From Hordeum vulgare subsp. vulgare (lineage: Eukaryota > Streptophyta > Magnoliopsida > Poales > Poaceae): a DNA stretch of 64,000 bases. The position numbers and the translations under genes are program-made. Under the pieces are notes generated by a model. The model was not told the origin of the DNA. It did no database searches and saw nothing but the letters and a program-made list of their open reading frames with translations. Of this stretch, positions 35,880-46,990 are shown in pieces (the first letter of the stretch is position 1; each line of letters starts with the position of its first letter). Where the stretch lies: assembly GCF_904849725.1 (NCBI RefSeq), contig NC_058518.1, forward strand, positions 325,646,581 through 325,710,580. The letters run 5' to 3'.

Positions 35880-38800
35880 TAGGGACCATGGTCGACAACA
35901 ATGAAGTCGAAGGTTCTCCCACCTAAGAAGGAGAAGCACACGCTTACCTAAACTATCTGGCAAGAGAGGAGAACCAAGGGCGCGACGGACGATGGTGGTC
36001 GCGCTGACACCGACGACACTGATGCCACCAACAATGACACCGAGACGGCCACTGATGATGTGGCTAACGACACCATGAAAGGTGGTACCTCCCAAGCCAG
36101 TGAAGTAAACAAGACAAAGAGGGAAGGAAAGAAGGCAAAGAGGACACGACGCCGAAATTAGGTCTGCATCAAAAGACTAGTGATCATGGTTGTGCACGAA
36201 GGTGAGTTAGAGCCAACACAGCCGTGAGAAGTGGCAGCGACCTAGGACAACCAACTAGCATGCATCCTATAGGATACCACTAACATCAATGACACAAAAA
36301 CACGAAAGTATGAACCTTTGGAGCGCCTGCTCCTAACTAGGTTGCACACAAAATTCTTGTTCCCCGGTCGGGTTGAACATGTCAACTTTGGGAAGATGCT
36401 ACCATGAAGAAAATAAACAACAAAGCCCTAGGAAAGTTTAGCAACGCATTGAGCGCCTGGAAAATAAGGGTGAAAAGGCGATTGAAGTAGACCATCAAAC
36501 CTACGCCGAGATTGTTCCAGAAAATGTGGGAATTGGTGAAGAAGACTTTCAAAAGTTCATGACGACTTGTAGTGAAGAAGGTGCCAAGGCCAGGTCGGAC
36601 AAAGGCAAGGATCTTTAGGCAAGGAACATGGGGAACCACTACCTCGGAAGTCGTGGTTACATGGGCAAGACGTCCGTGTGGTCTAAGGACGACGTGTAAC
36701 GTGAAAGTCTAGGGCTCCTAGACCCCTTGGCCGAGTTCACGGACGAGCAGGAGCATCACTTCATGAGGGCCTTGTTCTCGTGGGACCCTGTAAATAGGAA
36801 TTTTATACGGACGGGCCTACGAGGTAATTGATGAGAATACTTGTAATTACCATTTACCACATTATATTAGCTTCTGATCAAGTCGACTATGTTCTAGTCA
36901 CATTCGTAATTGAGTCACGCTCATTTTGCAGAGAGAGCAACACAAGCTTGTTGTCGAAAGTGACTCATCGACTCAGTCGTTGGTGAAGTACAAGTGGGAC
37001 ACCCCTTTCAACCGAGCCATCAACATAGTGATGGGACACCCGATGGATAGCGGCCATAGAATAGACGTGTGCATGTCATTGGAGACGGCGCCGCGTGGAA
37101 GTACCACTATAGGGAGGACAACAAGGCCAAAAGCAAAGACAAAAGTTAAGTCAAGTGACTATTGACGAGAAGGTGGCACGAGCACTCGAGAAAAACAAAG
37201 CTGAGACCATAGCTGAGGCGACCCGGGAAGCGGTAGCTGCATTCAGAAATGATGTGGCAGTTGCGTTGACAAGCTGGATTCCAACTGTGGTCAGTTGGGT
37301 GGAACAGAATCCACAGTGCCCCCAACTAATTTTCCCATGCCCAGCTTCACCGGGAGCAGCTCATTCTACTTCGCACCCGCACCCATACCTTCTATCGCGA
37401 CCGCGCCCGCACCTACTCCAACAACACGTGCTCCCGCAACTGCACCTAAATCTGAAAATGGTTTCATACTTGAACGATACTTAAACCATACCCGTACATT
37501 TATCTCTTAAAACCATAATTGAACCATACCCGTTTAATTTCATTTTCAGCCCAATCAAAACTGAACCCACTATTTTTTCCACCGAAATCAATTAAAACCC
37601 AATACATAACCATGGGTTTAAACCAGTACATAACTATGGGCTTGCTTCAATGTACATGTGATTGCAGAAATTGACATGTTAAGAAGAAAATGAGATAAAA
37701 AAGTCATAAGTGCATCTACAACAGCTTGGGAACAAAGTTATCCTTGAGATATAGTCACCACACAACAAGAGGCAAAAAGAAAATGCCCACGGCTGAAAAG
37801 CTCTCTCACAAGTGTATTGAAACCAAATTGCTTAGCCCAAGAACAATCAAACACTTCCGATTTTCTTGTGGTATTTCCCCATAATACATAATTACATAGT
37901 GCATTGCAACATGCACACGGATCAAAGATACTCGTTCTCGGTCATCGTTGGTTATTGCACATAACCAATGCCTAGAAACCAGTTTGGACCCACAGTTTAT
38001 AACCGCTAATAGCCCAAACTGTTTAAACCCATAACCAAGTATACCCAAATTGGTTTCTCCACATACCCAAAATAAAACCAAACTAAAAAAGCTCAGCCCA
38101 ATAAAACCTGAACCAATCAAACCCGAAGTAAGAATTGAACCGTTACACCCAGTTTTTTAATAACCATTTTCACGTTTAACTGCACCCTCTGATAGCAGTT
38201 GTGCTCCGTCTCTGGCTTGAATGTAGGGTCGTCAACATTATCCGAGCTCGATGACCTCATGGTAAATACGGGTCGCATGCTCATCAACCTAACTAATTAA
38301 TCTTCAGTTCCCATTGCCTTTTGGATCTTTGACACCGCACACATGTCTTTGCTTGCCGACTCCATTCTGTGCACCCTCCTCTACCACATTAACGACGGGT
38401 TGGTGGATCTGGAGAAGGGTAATATAATGAAGCCCAAGGATCGCTTGTTCCACCGCTGGAAGATGCCCGATAAAGTCTTAAGGGTCTGTGTGGTAGGTGA
38501 TAAACTGGGCTACGATGGTTTATGTCTTCCCATACAGATCGGTGGAGAAGAGGACAAGACATCAATGCATCTTGGACAATGGAAAAATTAGGCGATCATG
38601 TGACTGAAGAATCTTCTTTGTTTGAAGATGGTTGGGAGAACACCAACGGGGCCTGAGCAAGGTATGACCATAATCCCACCTACACAATTATGACCACCAT
38701 CTGTGTTGTTGGGTGAGGGCGAGCGACACAAGGAAGGGGGTCCAACCATTTCGGTGACTCATGACATCGCCCCCATGGATGAGGATATGGATAATGACAT

Positions 38801-39185
38801 GGAGGACGAGGACCCTCTCTGGTGGCTCAATACCAGCGGCTATGACGATGTAATGATGAGTCCACCATATGAGCATGAGCCGGAGCAGGAACGTCATCGG
38901 GAGTGTAAGAAGTCTTTGTTCATGCAAGCCTTGCAGAATACCCCTCCAGATCTCACCTCAACCTAATCTTAACTATGCCAAGGTCGTGCAATGTTGAGCC
39001 CGACGACACTGAGGGCGATGGTCAGACAGGGTTTGACAGACCCACCAGCACCTGACCGCACCAAGAAGAAGCAAATGAAGAGAATGGCGAAGAAATTTCT
39101 GGTTGCCGCCAAAGCTGCCAAAGTGGCATGTAATAGCCAGCTACCTCCGTAGAACCTGGTTGTGCACAATATACCAATGAAAGGT
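35880..39185 (+). pseudogene. Second CACTA gene (TNPA-like/Ulp1-type ORF), 5' part
   Basis: The pieces in order are: a basic/acidic N-terminus (35900-36160, 'TKREGKKAKRTRRRN'), 'KFSNALSAWKIRVKRR' (36440) followed by frameshifted matches to the conserved block of CACTA ORF2 proteins, 'KWDTPFNRAINIVMGHP' (36985), a helical stretch 'EKVARALEKNKAETIAEATR' (37160), and a Pro/Thr/Ala-rich linker hit by a hAT element at 37447. Decayed linker continues to 39150 with 'MKRMAKKFLVAAKAAKVAC'. The role in the family is terminal-repeat binding or a Ulp1-like protease. Frameshifts and stops make it dead. It resumes at 54094. Confidence 0.7.
37447..38178. mobile_element. 732-bp non-autonomous hAT element
   Basis: The ends are TAAATCTGAAAATGGTT (37447-37463) and, inverted, TAAACGTGAAAATGGTT (38162-38178): a 17-bp terminal inverted repeat with two mismatches. 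An 8-bp duplication ACTGCACC lies on both sides (37439-37446 and 38179-38186), the hAT signature. AAACCATACCC and ACCCATAACC-like subterminal motifs are frequent inside. There is no transposase. It interrupts the Pro/Thr-rich linker of the CACTA gene. Confidence 0.85.
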
Positions 39186-40581
39186 TGTAATAATCCAGAG
39201 TGTATCTTGCCATATTTGGGACCTTCATGTATGCGGGTCCATCTTGTCATTGCCTTGTGAGATATATGCATGTGTCATTTCATGTGATATTACCTTGTCT
39301 ACCATTGCATTCATGCATCCATATCACTCTTGCCTTCCTTGTGTTGTTGTTGTTGTTGTTCATCCATGGATGTGGTATGTTTGTAATGTGTTATGTGATG
39401 TGATGTGGAGTGGTGTTTGAAAGTGGGGTGCAACTATGTAAGTTTTCAAATAGATTCCAAACCCCACCCCCCTTCTCTATTTTCTCAAGCTCCAGTTTTA
39501 CTTGCTCTAACCCTGGTTCAAAAATATTTATGTTTTAGAGTGTTTTGTGGTGGATGTGGTGCTAGGTTTAAAGTGTTTTATTTTTTGAGCCATAATTTTC
39601 CCTAGGAGTTTAATTGTTTGCTGGCTTGGTTTTTAAATAGAAAAACACCAGTGGGTTTTTCTTTTCTTACCTGGCGCCTCCGAGTGGGCCTCCTCCTCCT
39701 CGCTGGCCCAACTAACCTCCTCGCGCGGCAGCCCTCTCCTGTAGACGCCGTCTCCCTCCTCCCTCATTTCCGTCAGTTTCGTCAGATAGAGTGCGAGGCA
39801 GAGAGGCGACGTCGTCGCTCATGGACGTCGAGGCGGCCTCCCTCGTCCTCTTTTGAACCCTTGGCGTGCGTGCCTTGGCTAGGTTTCCTTCAAGCCGCTG
39901 CCACCTCCTTCCTCTTCCTCCCCCCTCTCCCCAGATCAATAGTAGGCGGGCCGAGCTCCTCCTCCGCCATGGCCGAACCTTGAAGAGCTCGTCCACGGCG
40001 TTGTCGTACCCCAGCTTCCTCTCTAAGCCTTCAGAGAGCATGCAGGACCCCCAGGGGAGCCCGTTCCCGCAGCTATCCATCGACAAACGCCACTGCTTCC
40101 ACTACTTCGTCGTCGACCCCCTTCCGCTCCAACGACCACCTCCGCATCGGCTTCTTCCACGACGTCCCCTACTTCCTCTCCGACAGGCGCGGTCTCCTCG
40201 ACCAGTGGGTGAGTGATACGTCCATTTTCCATCATGCTTTCATGTTGATATTTATTGCTTTATGGGTTGTTATATTACTTTGTGGTACCATATTTATGCC
40301 TTTTCTCTCTTATTTTGCAAGGTTTATTTGAAGAGGGAGAATTCAGGCAGCTGGAATTCTGGACTGGAGAAGGAGCAAATCTTAGTCCACTATTCTGCAC
40401 ATCTCCAAATGCCTTGAAAATTTATGTGGAATTTTTTGGGATTATATAAAAAATAATGGGCTAAAGAAGTACCAGAGGGGGGCTACCAAGGTGCCACAAG
40501 CCCTGCCACCGCCACCCCCCTGGTGGAGGATGGCAAGCTTGTGGGCTCCCTAACGGCCCACTGCCCCCGCCCCCTCTTTTG

Positions 40582-40590
40582 CTATATGAA
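40582..40590 (+). promoter_or_regulatory. Putative TATA box, 5' LTR
   Basis: CTATATGAA after a pyrimidine-rich stretch is conserved at 48845-48853 in the 3' LTR. Confidence 0.45.
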
Positions 40591-41152
40591 GGGTTTCGTT
40601 CCAGAAAAAATCAATTGGTAGCTTTTTCTTGGTTTCGCCGCCGCCACGAGGCGGAACTTGAGCAGATCCAATCTAGAGCTCCGGCAGAACGATCCTGCTG
40701 GGGAAACTTCCCTCCCGGAGGGAGAAATCGTCGCCATCGCCATCACCAACACTCCTCTCGTCGGAGGGGTGGAATCTTCATCAACATCTTCATCAGCACC
40801 ATCTCCCCTCCAATCCCTAGTTCATCTCTAGTAACCAATCTCCGTCTCACGACTCTGATTGGTACTTGTAAGGTTACTAGTAGTGTTGATTACTCTTTGT
40901 AGTTGATGCTAGTTGGATTACTTGGTGGAAGAGTTTATGTTCAGATCCTTGATGTTATTCATTACACCTCTGATCATGATTATGATTATGCTTTGTGAGT
41001 AGTTACTTTTGTTCCTGAGGACATGGGATAAGTCATGCTGATAATAGTCATGTGAATTTGATATTCGTTCGGTATTTTGATATGATGTATGTTGTCTTTT
41101 CCTTTAGTGGTGTTATGTGAATGTCGACTACATAACACTTCACCATACTTGG

Positions 41153-41322
41153 CAGGAGGAAATCGGTACCCCGCGAGGCTGGCGAAGTCGGCACAAGAAG
41201 TAGGCGGAGTAGAGGCAGCAGTTGCGGGCTCAGGTGCGGCTAAATCGCAATCAATATTAGCAAAGCGGAAAAAGACAGAGGGAGGGGGAGCTGCATCTTA
41301 TTCTCTTCGCGATAACTTCAGT
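41153..41322 (+). other. 170-bp insertion of unknown origin in the 5' LTR
   Basis: At this point the 3' LTR (about 49418) has one base in its place. The insert has no terminal repeats or target duplication, so it is not a transposon by itself. Its source is not recognised; filler DNA from double-strand-break repair is a reasonable inference. Confidence 0.8.
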
Positions 41323-41923
41323 CCTAGAGGAAGGCATTGGGGAGTAGTAAGTAGATGATGGGTTGCTAGAGTGACAGAAGCTTAAACCCCAGTCTATGCG
41401 TTGCTTCGTAAGGGGCTGATTTGGATCCACTAGTTTAATGCTATGGTTAGACGTTGTCTTAATTCTTCTTTCGTAGTTGCGGATGCTTGCGAGAGGGGTT
41501 AATCATAAGTGGGATGCTTGTCCAAGTAACATCACTACCCAAGCGCTGGTCCACCCACATATCAAACTATCAAAGTAACGAACGCGAATCATATGAACAT
41601 GATTAAACTGGCATGACAGAAATTCTTGTGTGTCCTCGGGAGCGTATTTCCTCCTATAAGACTTTGTTCAGGCTTGTCCCTTGCTACAAAAGGGATTGGG
41701 CGACTTGTTGCACCATTGCTACTACTTTTTACTTGTTACTTTTCGCTTGCTACGTTTCACCTCACTACACCATCACTTGTTACCGCTACTTTCAGTGCTT
41801 GCAGTTATTACCTTGCTGAAAACCGTTTATCAGAGCCTTCTGCTCCTCGTTGGGTTCGACACTCTTACTTATCGAAAGGACTATGATTGATCCCCTATAC
41901 TTGTGGGTCATCAAGACTCTTTT

Positions 41924-41942
41924 CTGGCACCGTTGCCGGGGA
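41924..41942 (+). other. Primer-binding site, tRNA-Asp type
   Basis: CTGGCACCGTTGCCGGGGA lies after a 10-base spacer (agactctttt) from the LTR end. One base differs from the CTGGCGCC consensus. Confidence 0.85.
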
Positions 41943-42019
41943 GTGAAGCGCCTTTGGTAAGTGGAAATTGGTAAGGAAACATTTATATACTGTGCTGAAA
42001 TTTATTGTCACTTGTCACT

Positions 42020-42475
42020 ATGGAAACTGTTCCTTTGAGGAGTTTGTTCGGGGTATCTTCACCCCGAACGGAAGCACGAGGAGTTGTTCCTCAACCTGAG
42101 GTACCTACCGCAAATATATTTTATGAAATTCCTTCGGTTATGCTTGAGAAACTGCTGGCTAATCCTTTCACAGGAGATGGATCTTCACATCCAGACTTGC
42201 ATCTGATCTATGTAGATGAAGTTTGTGGTTTATTTAAGCTTGCAGGTTTGCCCGAGGATGAGGTAAAGAAGAAAGTCTTTCCTTTATCTTTGAAGGATAA
42301 GGCGTTGACATGGTATAGGCTATGTGATGATACTGGATCATGGGACTACAATCGGTTGAAATTGGAATTTCATCAAAAGTTCTATCCTATGCATTTAGTA
42401 CATCATGATCGGAACTTTATTTATAACTTTTGGCCTCATGACAGGGAAAGCACTTGCACCACTTGCACCCCCTGA
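42020..42475 (+). pseudogene. gag, truncated
   Basis: Starting at ATG 42020, 151 codons include 'LLANPFTGDGSSHPDLHLIY' and 'KVFPLSLKDKALTWYRL', the retrotransposon gag core that builds the particle shell. The frame breaks near 42440 and runs to a stop at 42475. The C-terminal half of gag, usually several hundred residues, is missing: sequence jumps to a proline-rich linker with a repeated 'ccacttgcaccccctgagg' (42458 and 42489, 31 bases apart). An internal deletion with frameshift is the simplest explanation. Confidence 0.85.
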
Positions 42476-43289
42476 GGGTTACATTAGACCACTTGCACCC
42501 CCTGAGGAGATTAGAGTTGAACCTAGTGTTGCTATTATCAAAGATCTCTTAACCGAAGACGTAGACGGGCATTTTATCAAATTCCGTGAGGACTCTGCTA
42601 GAATTGCTAAACCTCACGCCAAAGACAAATACGGACCTGTAGTTGGCCGGCCCATTGTTTCTGTTAAGATAGGAGATCACTGTTACCATGGTTTATGTGA
42701 TATGTGTGCTAGTGTTAGCGCAATACCCCGATCCCTATATGATGAAATCAAAGATGAGATTGCACCTACTGAGCTAGAACCCATTGATGTCACTATTACG
42801 CTAGCTAATAGAGACACTATCAGCCCTCTAGGAATTGTGAGAGACGTAGAAGTCATGTGTACTAAGACGAAGTATCCTACTGATTTCCTCATCCTTGGTA
42901 CTGCACAAGATAGCTTTTGTCCCATCATATTTGGTAGACCCTTTCTCAACACTGTCAATGCTCACATTGATTGCATTAAGCAGACCGTCACTTTTAGTAT
43001 CGAGGGTGTGTCTCATGAATTTAACTTCTCCAAGTTTGGAAGACAACCCCATGAAAAAGAGTCATCTGGTAGGGATGAAATCATTGCTCTTGCCTCTATT
43101 GCCGTACCCCCTACGGATCCTTTAGAGCAATATCTTCTTGAGCATGAAAATGATATCCATATGGAGGAGAGAAATGAGATAGATAAAATTGTCTTAGAAC
43201 AATACCCTATTCTCAAGAATAATCTACGTGTTGAACTGCTTGGGGATCCTCCCCCACCAAAGGGTGATCCTGTGTTCGAGCTTAAATAG
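42450..43289 (+). CDS. Aspartic protease region of pol
   Basis: About 280 codons lie in one frame. Protease core: 'GRPIVSVKIGDHCYHGLCD' leads to DMCASVSAIP, the active-site loop where D-x-G-A is usual; here the Gly is Cys, likely a damaged site. 'FCPIIFGRPFLNTVNAHID' is the conserved flap/psi-loop end. The C-terminal linker 'EQYLLEHENDIHMEERNEID' leads toward RT. The frame has no in-frame ATG of its own after the gag break and ends in TAG at 43287-43289, after which RT continues in the same frame. Confidence 0.8.
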   Translation, partial: ALAPLAPPEGYIRPLAPPEEIRVEPSVAIIKDLLTEDVDGHFIKFREDSARIAKPHAKDKYGPVVGRPIVSVKIGDHCYHGLCDMCASVSAIPRSLYDEIKDEIAPTELEPIDVTITLANRDTISPLGIVRDVEVMCTKTKYPTDFLILGTAQDSFCPIIFGRPFLNTVNAHIDCIKQTVTFSIEGVSHEFNFSKFGRQPHEKESSGRDEIIALASIAVPPTDPLEQYLLEHENDIHMEERNEIDKIVLEQYPILKNNLRVELLGDPPPPKGDPVFELK

Positions 43290-44366
43290 TTGCCTGATAC
43301 TCTTAAGTATGCCTATCTTGATGAGAAGGAGATATATCCTGCTATTATTAGTGCTCTCCTCTCAGAGCATGAAGAGAAGAAGTTACTAAAAACTCCGAGG
43401 AAGCACCGTGCTGCTATTGGATATACTCTTAATGATCTTAAGGGTATTAGTCCCACTCTATGTCAGCACAAGATTAAAACCGATCCTGACTTTAAACCAG
43501 TTGCTCATCATCAAAGGAGAATAAATCCTAAGATGAAAGAGGTCGTTAGAAAAGAAATATTAAAGCTTCTGGAAGCAGGAATCATTTATCCTGTTGCTCA
43601 TAGTGATTGGGTAAGTCCAGTACGTTGCGTACCTAAGAAGGGAGGTATCACCGTCGTTCCGAATGATAAGGATGAACTAATCCCACAAAGGATTATTACT
43701 TGCTATAGGATGGTGATAGACTTCTGGAAACTGAACAAGGCAACTAGGAAAGACCATTATCCTTTGTCATTCATCGACCAAATGCTAGAAAGGCTATCAA
43801 AACACACACACTTCTGCTTTGTAGACGGTTATTTAGGTTTCTCGCAAATACCTGTTGCACAATCTGATCAGGAGAAAACCACTTTCACCTGCCCCTTCGG
43901 TACCTTTGCTTATAGATGTATGCCTTTTGGCTTATGCAATGCACCTGCCACCTTTCAAAGATGTATGATGGCTATATTCTCTGACTTTTGTGAAAAGATT
44001 GTCGAGGTTTTCATGGATGACTTCTCCGTTTACAGGTCTTCCTTTGATGATTGCCTCAACAACCTTGATCGAGTCTTACAGAGATGCGAAGATACCAATC
44101 TCGTCTTGAATTGGGAGAAGTGCCACTTTATGGTAAATGAAGGTATCGTTTTAGGACACAAAAATTCTGAAAGAGGCATTGAAGTTGATAAGGCTAAGGT
44201 TGATGCAATTGAGAAAATGCCTTGCCCCACAGATATCAGAGGTATACGAAGTTTCCTAGGTCATGTTGGTTTCTATAGAAGGTTCATTAAAGACTTCTCT
44301 AAGATTTCTAGGCCTCTTACCAACCTCTTGCAGAAGGATGTTCCTTTTTTTTATGAAGGATTGTGA
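43290..44366 (+). CDS. Reverse transcriptase region of pol
   Basis: Copies element RNA into DNA. The frame (358 codons) follows directly on a TAG and has no ATG start. RT motifs are in order: '[20 protein letters not shown]', '[20 protein letters not shown]', '[15 protein letters not shown]', '[16 protein letters not shown]', the catalytic FMDDF (44010-44024) and '[15 protein letters not shown]'. It ends with '[19 protein letters not shown]'. The frame is lost at a run of eight T (44345-44352); RNase H continues one frame over. Confidence 0.93.
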   Translation: MPDTLKYAYLDEKEIYPAIISALLSEHEEKKLLKTPRKHRAAIGYTLNDLKGISPTLCQHKIKTDPDFKPVAHHQRRINPKMKEVVRKEILKLLEAGIIYPVAHSDWVSPVRCVPKKGGITVVPNDKDELIPQRIITCYRMVIDFWKLNKATRKDHYPLSFIDQMLERLSKHTHFCFVDGYLGFSQIPVAQSDQEKTTFTCPFGTFAYRCMPFGLCNAPATFQRCMMAIFSDFCEKIVEVFMDDFSVYRSSFDDCLNNLDRVLQRCEDTNLVLNWEKCHFMVNEGIVLGHKNSERGIEVDKAKVDAIEKMPCPTDIRGIRSFLGHVGFYRRFIKDFSKISRPLTNLLQKDVPFFYEGL

Positions 44367-45483
44367 GGAAGCTATTGAAATACTTAAGAGGGCTTTGATA
44401 ACCGCACCTATTGTTCAACCACCTGACTGGATCTTGCCCTTTGAAATCATGTGCGATGCTAGTGATTATGCTGTTCATGTTGTTCTAGGACAAAGAGTTG
44501 ACAAGAAGTTGAATGTCATTCACTACGCTAGTAAAACTCTAGACAGTGCCCAAAGAAACTATGCCACTACGGAGAAGGAATTTTTTGCAGTCGTGTTTGC
44601 ATGTGAAAAGTGCATATCTTATATAGTTGATTCCAAAGTCATTATTCACTCTGATCATGCTGCTATTAAGTACCTTATGGAGAAGAAGGACGCTAAGCCT
44701 AGGCTAATCAGATGGGTTCTCTTGCTACAGGAATTTGATTTGCACGTCGTTGACCGAAAGGGTGCTGATAACCTTGTAGCAGATAACTTGTCTAGGCTAG
44801 AGAATGTCCTTGATGACCCACGACCTATTGATGACAGCTTTCCTGATGAGCAATTAAGTGTCATCCGCACTTCACATAGTGCACCGTGGTATGCTGATTA
44901 CGCAAATTATATCGTAGCCAAATACATACCACCCAGCTTCACCTATCAGCAAAAGAAGAAATTCTTCTTTGATTTGAGACACTACTTTTGGGATGATCCT
45001 CACCTTTATACGGAAGGAGTAGATGGTGTTATTAGATGTTGTGTGCCTGAACATGAACAGGGACAGATCCTACAGAAGTGTCATTCCGAGACCTATGGAG
45101 GACACCATGCTGGAGACAGAACTTCTCATAAGGTATTGCAATCAGGTTTCTATTGGCCCACTCTCTTCAAGGATGCCCGTAAGTTTGTCTTGTCTTGTGA
45201 CGAATGCCAACGAATAGGAAATATCAGTAAGCGTCCGGAAATGCCTATGAACTATTCACTTGTCATTGAACCATTCAATGTCTGGGGCTTTGATTATATG
45301 GGACCCTTCCCGAGTTCCAATGGGTACACTCACATCTTAGTTGTTGTGGATTACGTCACTAAGTGGGTAGAAGTTATCCCCACTAAAAATGTTGATCACC
45401 ACACATCTATTAAGATGCTTAAAGAAGTCATTTTCCCAAGGTTTGGAGTCCCTAGATATTTGATGACTAATGGCGGTTCATAG
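44353..45483 (+). CDS. RNase H and integrase N-terminal/core region of pol
   Basis: RNase H: '[16 protein letters not shown]' (Asp), '[17 protein letters not shown]' (Glu), '[13 protein letters not shown]' (Asp), then '[13 protein letters not shown]'. Integrase: zinc finger '[12 protein letters not shown]...CDECQ' and the core with '[11 protein letters not shown]' (first Asp). The second catalytic Asp, normally in a DGG motif, reads TNGGS (Asn codon 45469-45471), so strand transfer should fail. A TAG follows at 45481-45483. The frame enters after the T-run at 44345. Confidence 0.92.
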   Translation: MKDCEEAIEILKRALITAPIVQPPDWILPFEIMCDASDYAVHVVLGQRVDKKLNVIHYASKTLDSAQRNYATTEKEFFAVVFACEKCISYIVDSKVIIHSDHAAIKYLMEKKDAKPRLIRWVLLLQEFDLHVVDRKGADNLVADNLSRLENVLDDPRPIDDSFPDEQLSVIRTSHSAPWYADYANYIVAKYIPPSFTYQQKKKFFFDLRHYFWDDPHLYTEGVDGVIRCCVPEHEQGQILQKCHSETYGGHHAGDRTSHKVLQSGFYWPTLFKDARKFVLSCDECQRIGNISKRPEMPMNYSLVIEPFNVWGFDYMGPFPSSNGYTHILVVVDYVTKWVEVIPTKNVDHHTSIKMLKEVIFPRFGVPRYLMTNGGS

Positions 45484-46269
45484 TTCATTGATGGTGTTTT
45501 CCGCAAGATGCTCGCTAAGTATGATGGCAACCATAGAGTTGCATCTCCTTATCATCCTCGGTCTAGTGGGCAAGTGGAGTTGAGTAATAGGGAGATCAAA
45601 TTGATCCTACAAAAGACCGTCAATAGATCTCGAAAGAATTGGTCTAGCAAACTTGACGATGCACTATGGGCTTATAGGACTGCTTATAAGAATATCATGG
45701 GCATGTCACCGTATAAAATGGTTTACGGTAAGGCATGTCATTTACCTCTTGAGCTGGAACACAAAGCTTATTGGGCAATCAAAGAGGTCAACTTTGATTT
45801 CAAACTTGCCGGTGAGAAGCGGTTATTTGATATCAGCTCGTTAGATGAATGGAGGGCCCAGGCATATGAGAATGCCAAGTTGTTCAAGGAAAAGGTTAAG
45901 AGATGGCACGATAAACGAATACAGAAACGAGAGTTCAATTTAGGTGATTATGTCCTGCTATACAATTCTCGTTTAAGATTCTTCGCAGCCAAGATTCTCT
46001 CTAAATGGGAAGGTCCTTATGTTATCGAGGAAGTATATCGTTCCGGGGCCATCAAAATCAATAACACGGAAGGAAATTTTCCTAGAGTGGTAAATGGGCA
46101 AAGAATCAAGCATTACATCTCTGGTACTCCCATAAATGTTGAGACCAATATCATCAATGTCATAACTCCAGAGGAGTACATAAGGGATGTTTATCAGCCT
46201 GTTTCAGACCCTGAAAACGAAGAGGTATCTCTTTCGGTAAGAAATTGGACTCTGATGCTTTTCCAATAG
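45484..46269 (+). CDS. Integrase C-terminal region of pol
   Basis: The frame continues past the TAG, with ATG at 45508 the first possible restart. It has 'SSGQVELSNREIKLILQKTV' with the catalytic Glu, 'ALWAYRTAYKNIMGMSPYKM', 'KREFNLGDYVLLYNSRLRFF' and 'SKWEGPYVIEEVYRSGAIKI', the usual GPF/Y-type end of gypsy integrase. It terminates at 46269. No chromodomain is seen, as in Athila-type elements. Confidence 0.92.
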   Translation, partial: FIDGVFRKMLAKYDGNHRVASPYHPRSSGQVELSNREIKLILQKTVNRSRKNWSSKLDDALWAYRTAYKNIMGMSPYKMVYGKACHLPLELEHKAYWAIKEVNFDFKLAGEKRLFDISSLDEWRAQAYENAKLFKEKVKRWHDKRIQKREFNLGDYVLLYNSRLRFFAAKILSKWEGPYVIEEVYRSGAIKINNTEGNFPRVVNGQRIKHYISGTPINVETNIINVITPEEYIRDVYQPVSDPENEEVSLSVRNWTLMLFQ

Positions 46270-46556
46270 GAAATTTCCTCCGTTTTGCAATTTTTCGAAA
46301 ATTAGAAAAATAAAAAGCAGTCTGGAGAGCGCACGAGGCGGCCACAAGCTTGGAAGCCGCCACCTACCCCCCCTGGTGGCGGAGGGAGGGCTTGTGGGCA
46401 CCTCGTGTGCCTCCCGGACTCCGTTTTCTTGTGGAGCACTCCTTCTGGTCCAGAAAAAATCAATATATATTTGTCCGAAGGTTTTGATCTCCGTATCATG
46501 CAGTTTTCCTTTGTTTTCGTTTCGATCTTGTTGTCTACCGCAGATTTAGGGCAAAG

Positions 46557-46943
46557 ATGTCTCAGGAATCTGTTGGGGAGAATGATCTTCACCAAGTTCA
46601 TGAGGAAGTAGATGCTGATCTGAAAACAGTAGAAGTCACGGAAGCCAGGGACCAAGCTAAGGAGAAAATCCAAGCTAGGGAGGAAGTTCAACCTATGTTC
46701 AACATTCAAGACGTAGAAGGAGTAGATTTTCTCCAACCCTTCCTCCACGTGTTGTCTCCATCCTTGATTGAACTCTTGAGGTTTTGCGAAACAACTCGTG
46801 CTCGCAATATTTCCCTTTCTCGTGAAGTTGTTTTGTTGGAAAACCATGTCACAGATCTCAAAGGTATAAATCAAAGATTGATAGCTCTCTTGGAATCAAA
46901 GGCAACAACTCCACCACCTTCACCACCAAAGGAAGACAACTAA
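46557..46943 (+). CDS. Small ORF downstream of pol, coiled-coil, function unknown
   Basis: An ATG-started, uninterrupted 128-codon frame lies 288 bases after pol. The N-terminal half is acidic with Gln/Glu-rich helix ('VTEARDQAKEKIQAREEVQ'). The middle ('LLRFCETTRARNISLSREVV') to C-terminus has heptad-like leucines, and the tail is Pro-rich ('ATTPPPSPPKEDN'). Its place fits the env-like/extra ORF slot of Athila relatives, but no signal peptide or membrane segment is visible, so it is not envelope-like. 'ctaccgcag' at 46537-46545 could be a splice acceptor for a subgenomic RNA. It stays open while pol is broken, though it is short. Confidence 0.6.
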   Translation: MSQESVGENDLHQVHEEVDADLKTVEVTEARDQAKEKIQAREEVQPMFNIQDVEGVDFLQPFLHVLSPSLIELLRFCETTRARNISLSREVVLLENHVTDLKGINQRLIALLESKATTPPPSPPKEDN

Positions 46944-46976
46944 GCATTGGTATGGGCAATCCCCTTGGCTTTTGCC

Positions 46977-46990
46977 AAGCTTGGGGGAGT
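46977..46990 (+). other. Second polypurine-tract-like site
   Basis: AAGCTTGGGGGAGT matches the 3' polypurine tract AAGTTTGGGGGAGT (48467-48480) at 13 of 14 bases. It sits 34 bases after the small ORF. Confidence 0.6.

Larger units (their letters stand above)
40214..41913 (+). repeat. 5' LTR of the gypsy element, 1,700 bp
   Basis: It starts TGATACGTCCATTTT and ends GGGTCATCA. Against the 3' LTR it carries an extra 170-bp block at 41153-41322 and scattered substitutions. A CTATATGAA box at 40582 is the probable core promoter. Confidence 0.95.

Noticed and set aside
46302..46874. 190-codon minus-strand frame
   Set aside because: Antisense to the small post-pol ORF and its leader; no family features.
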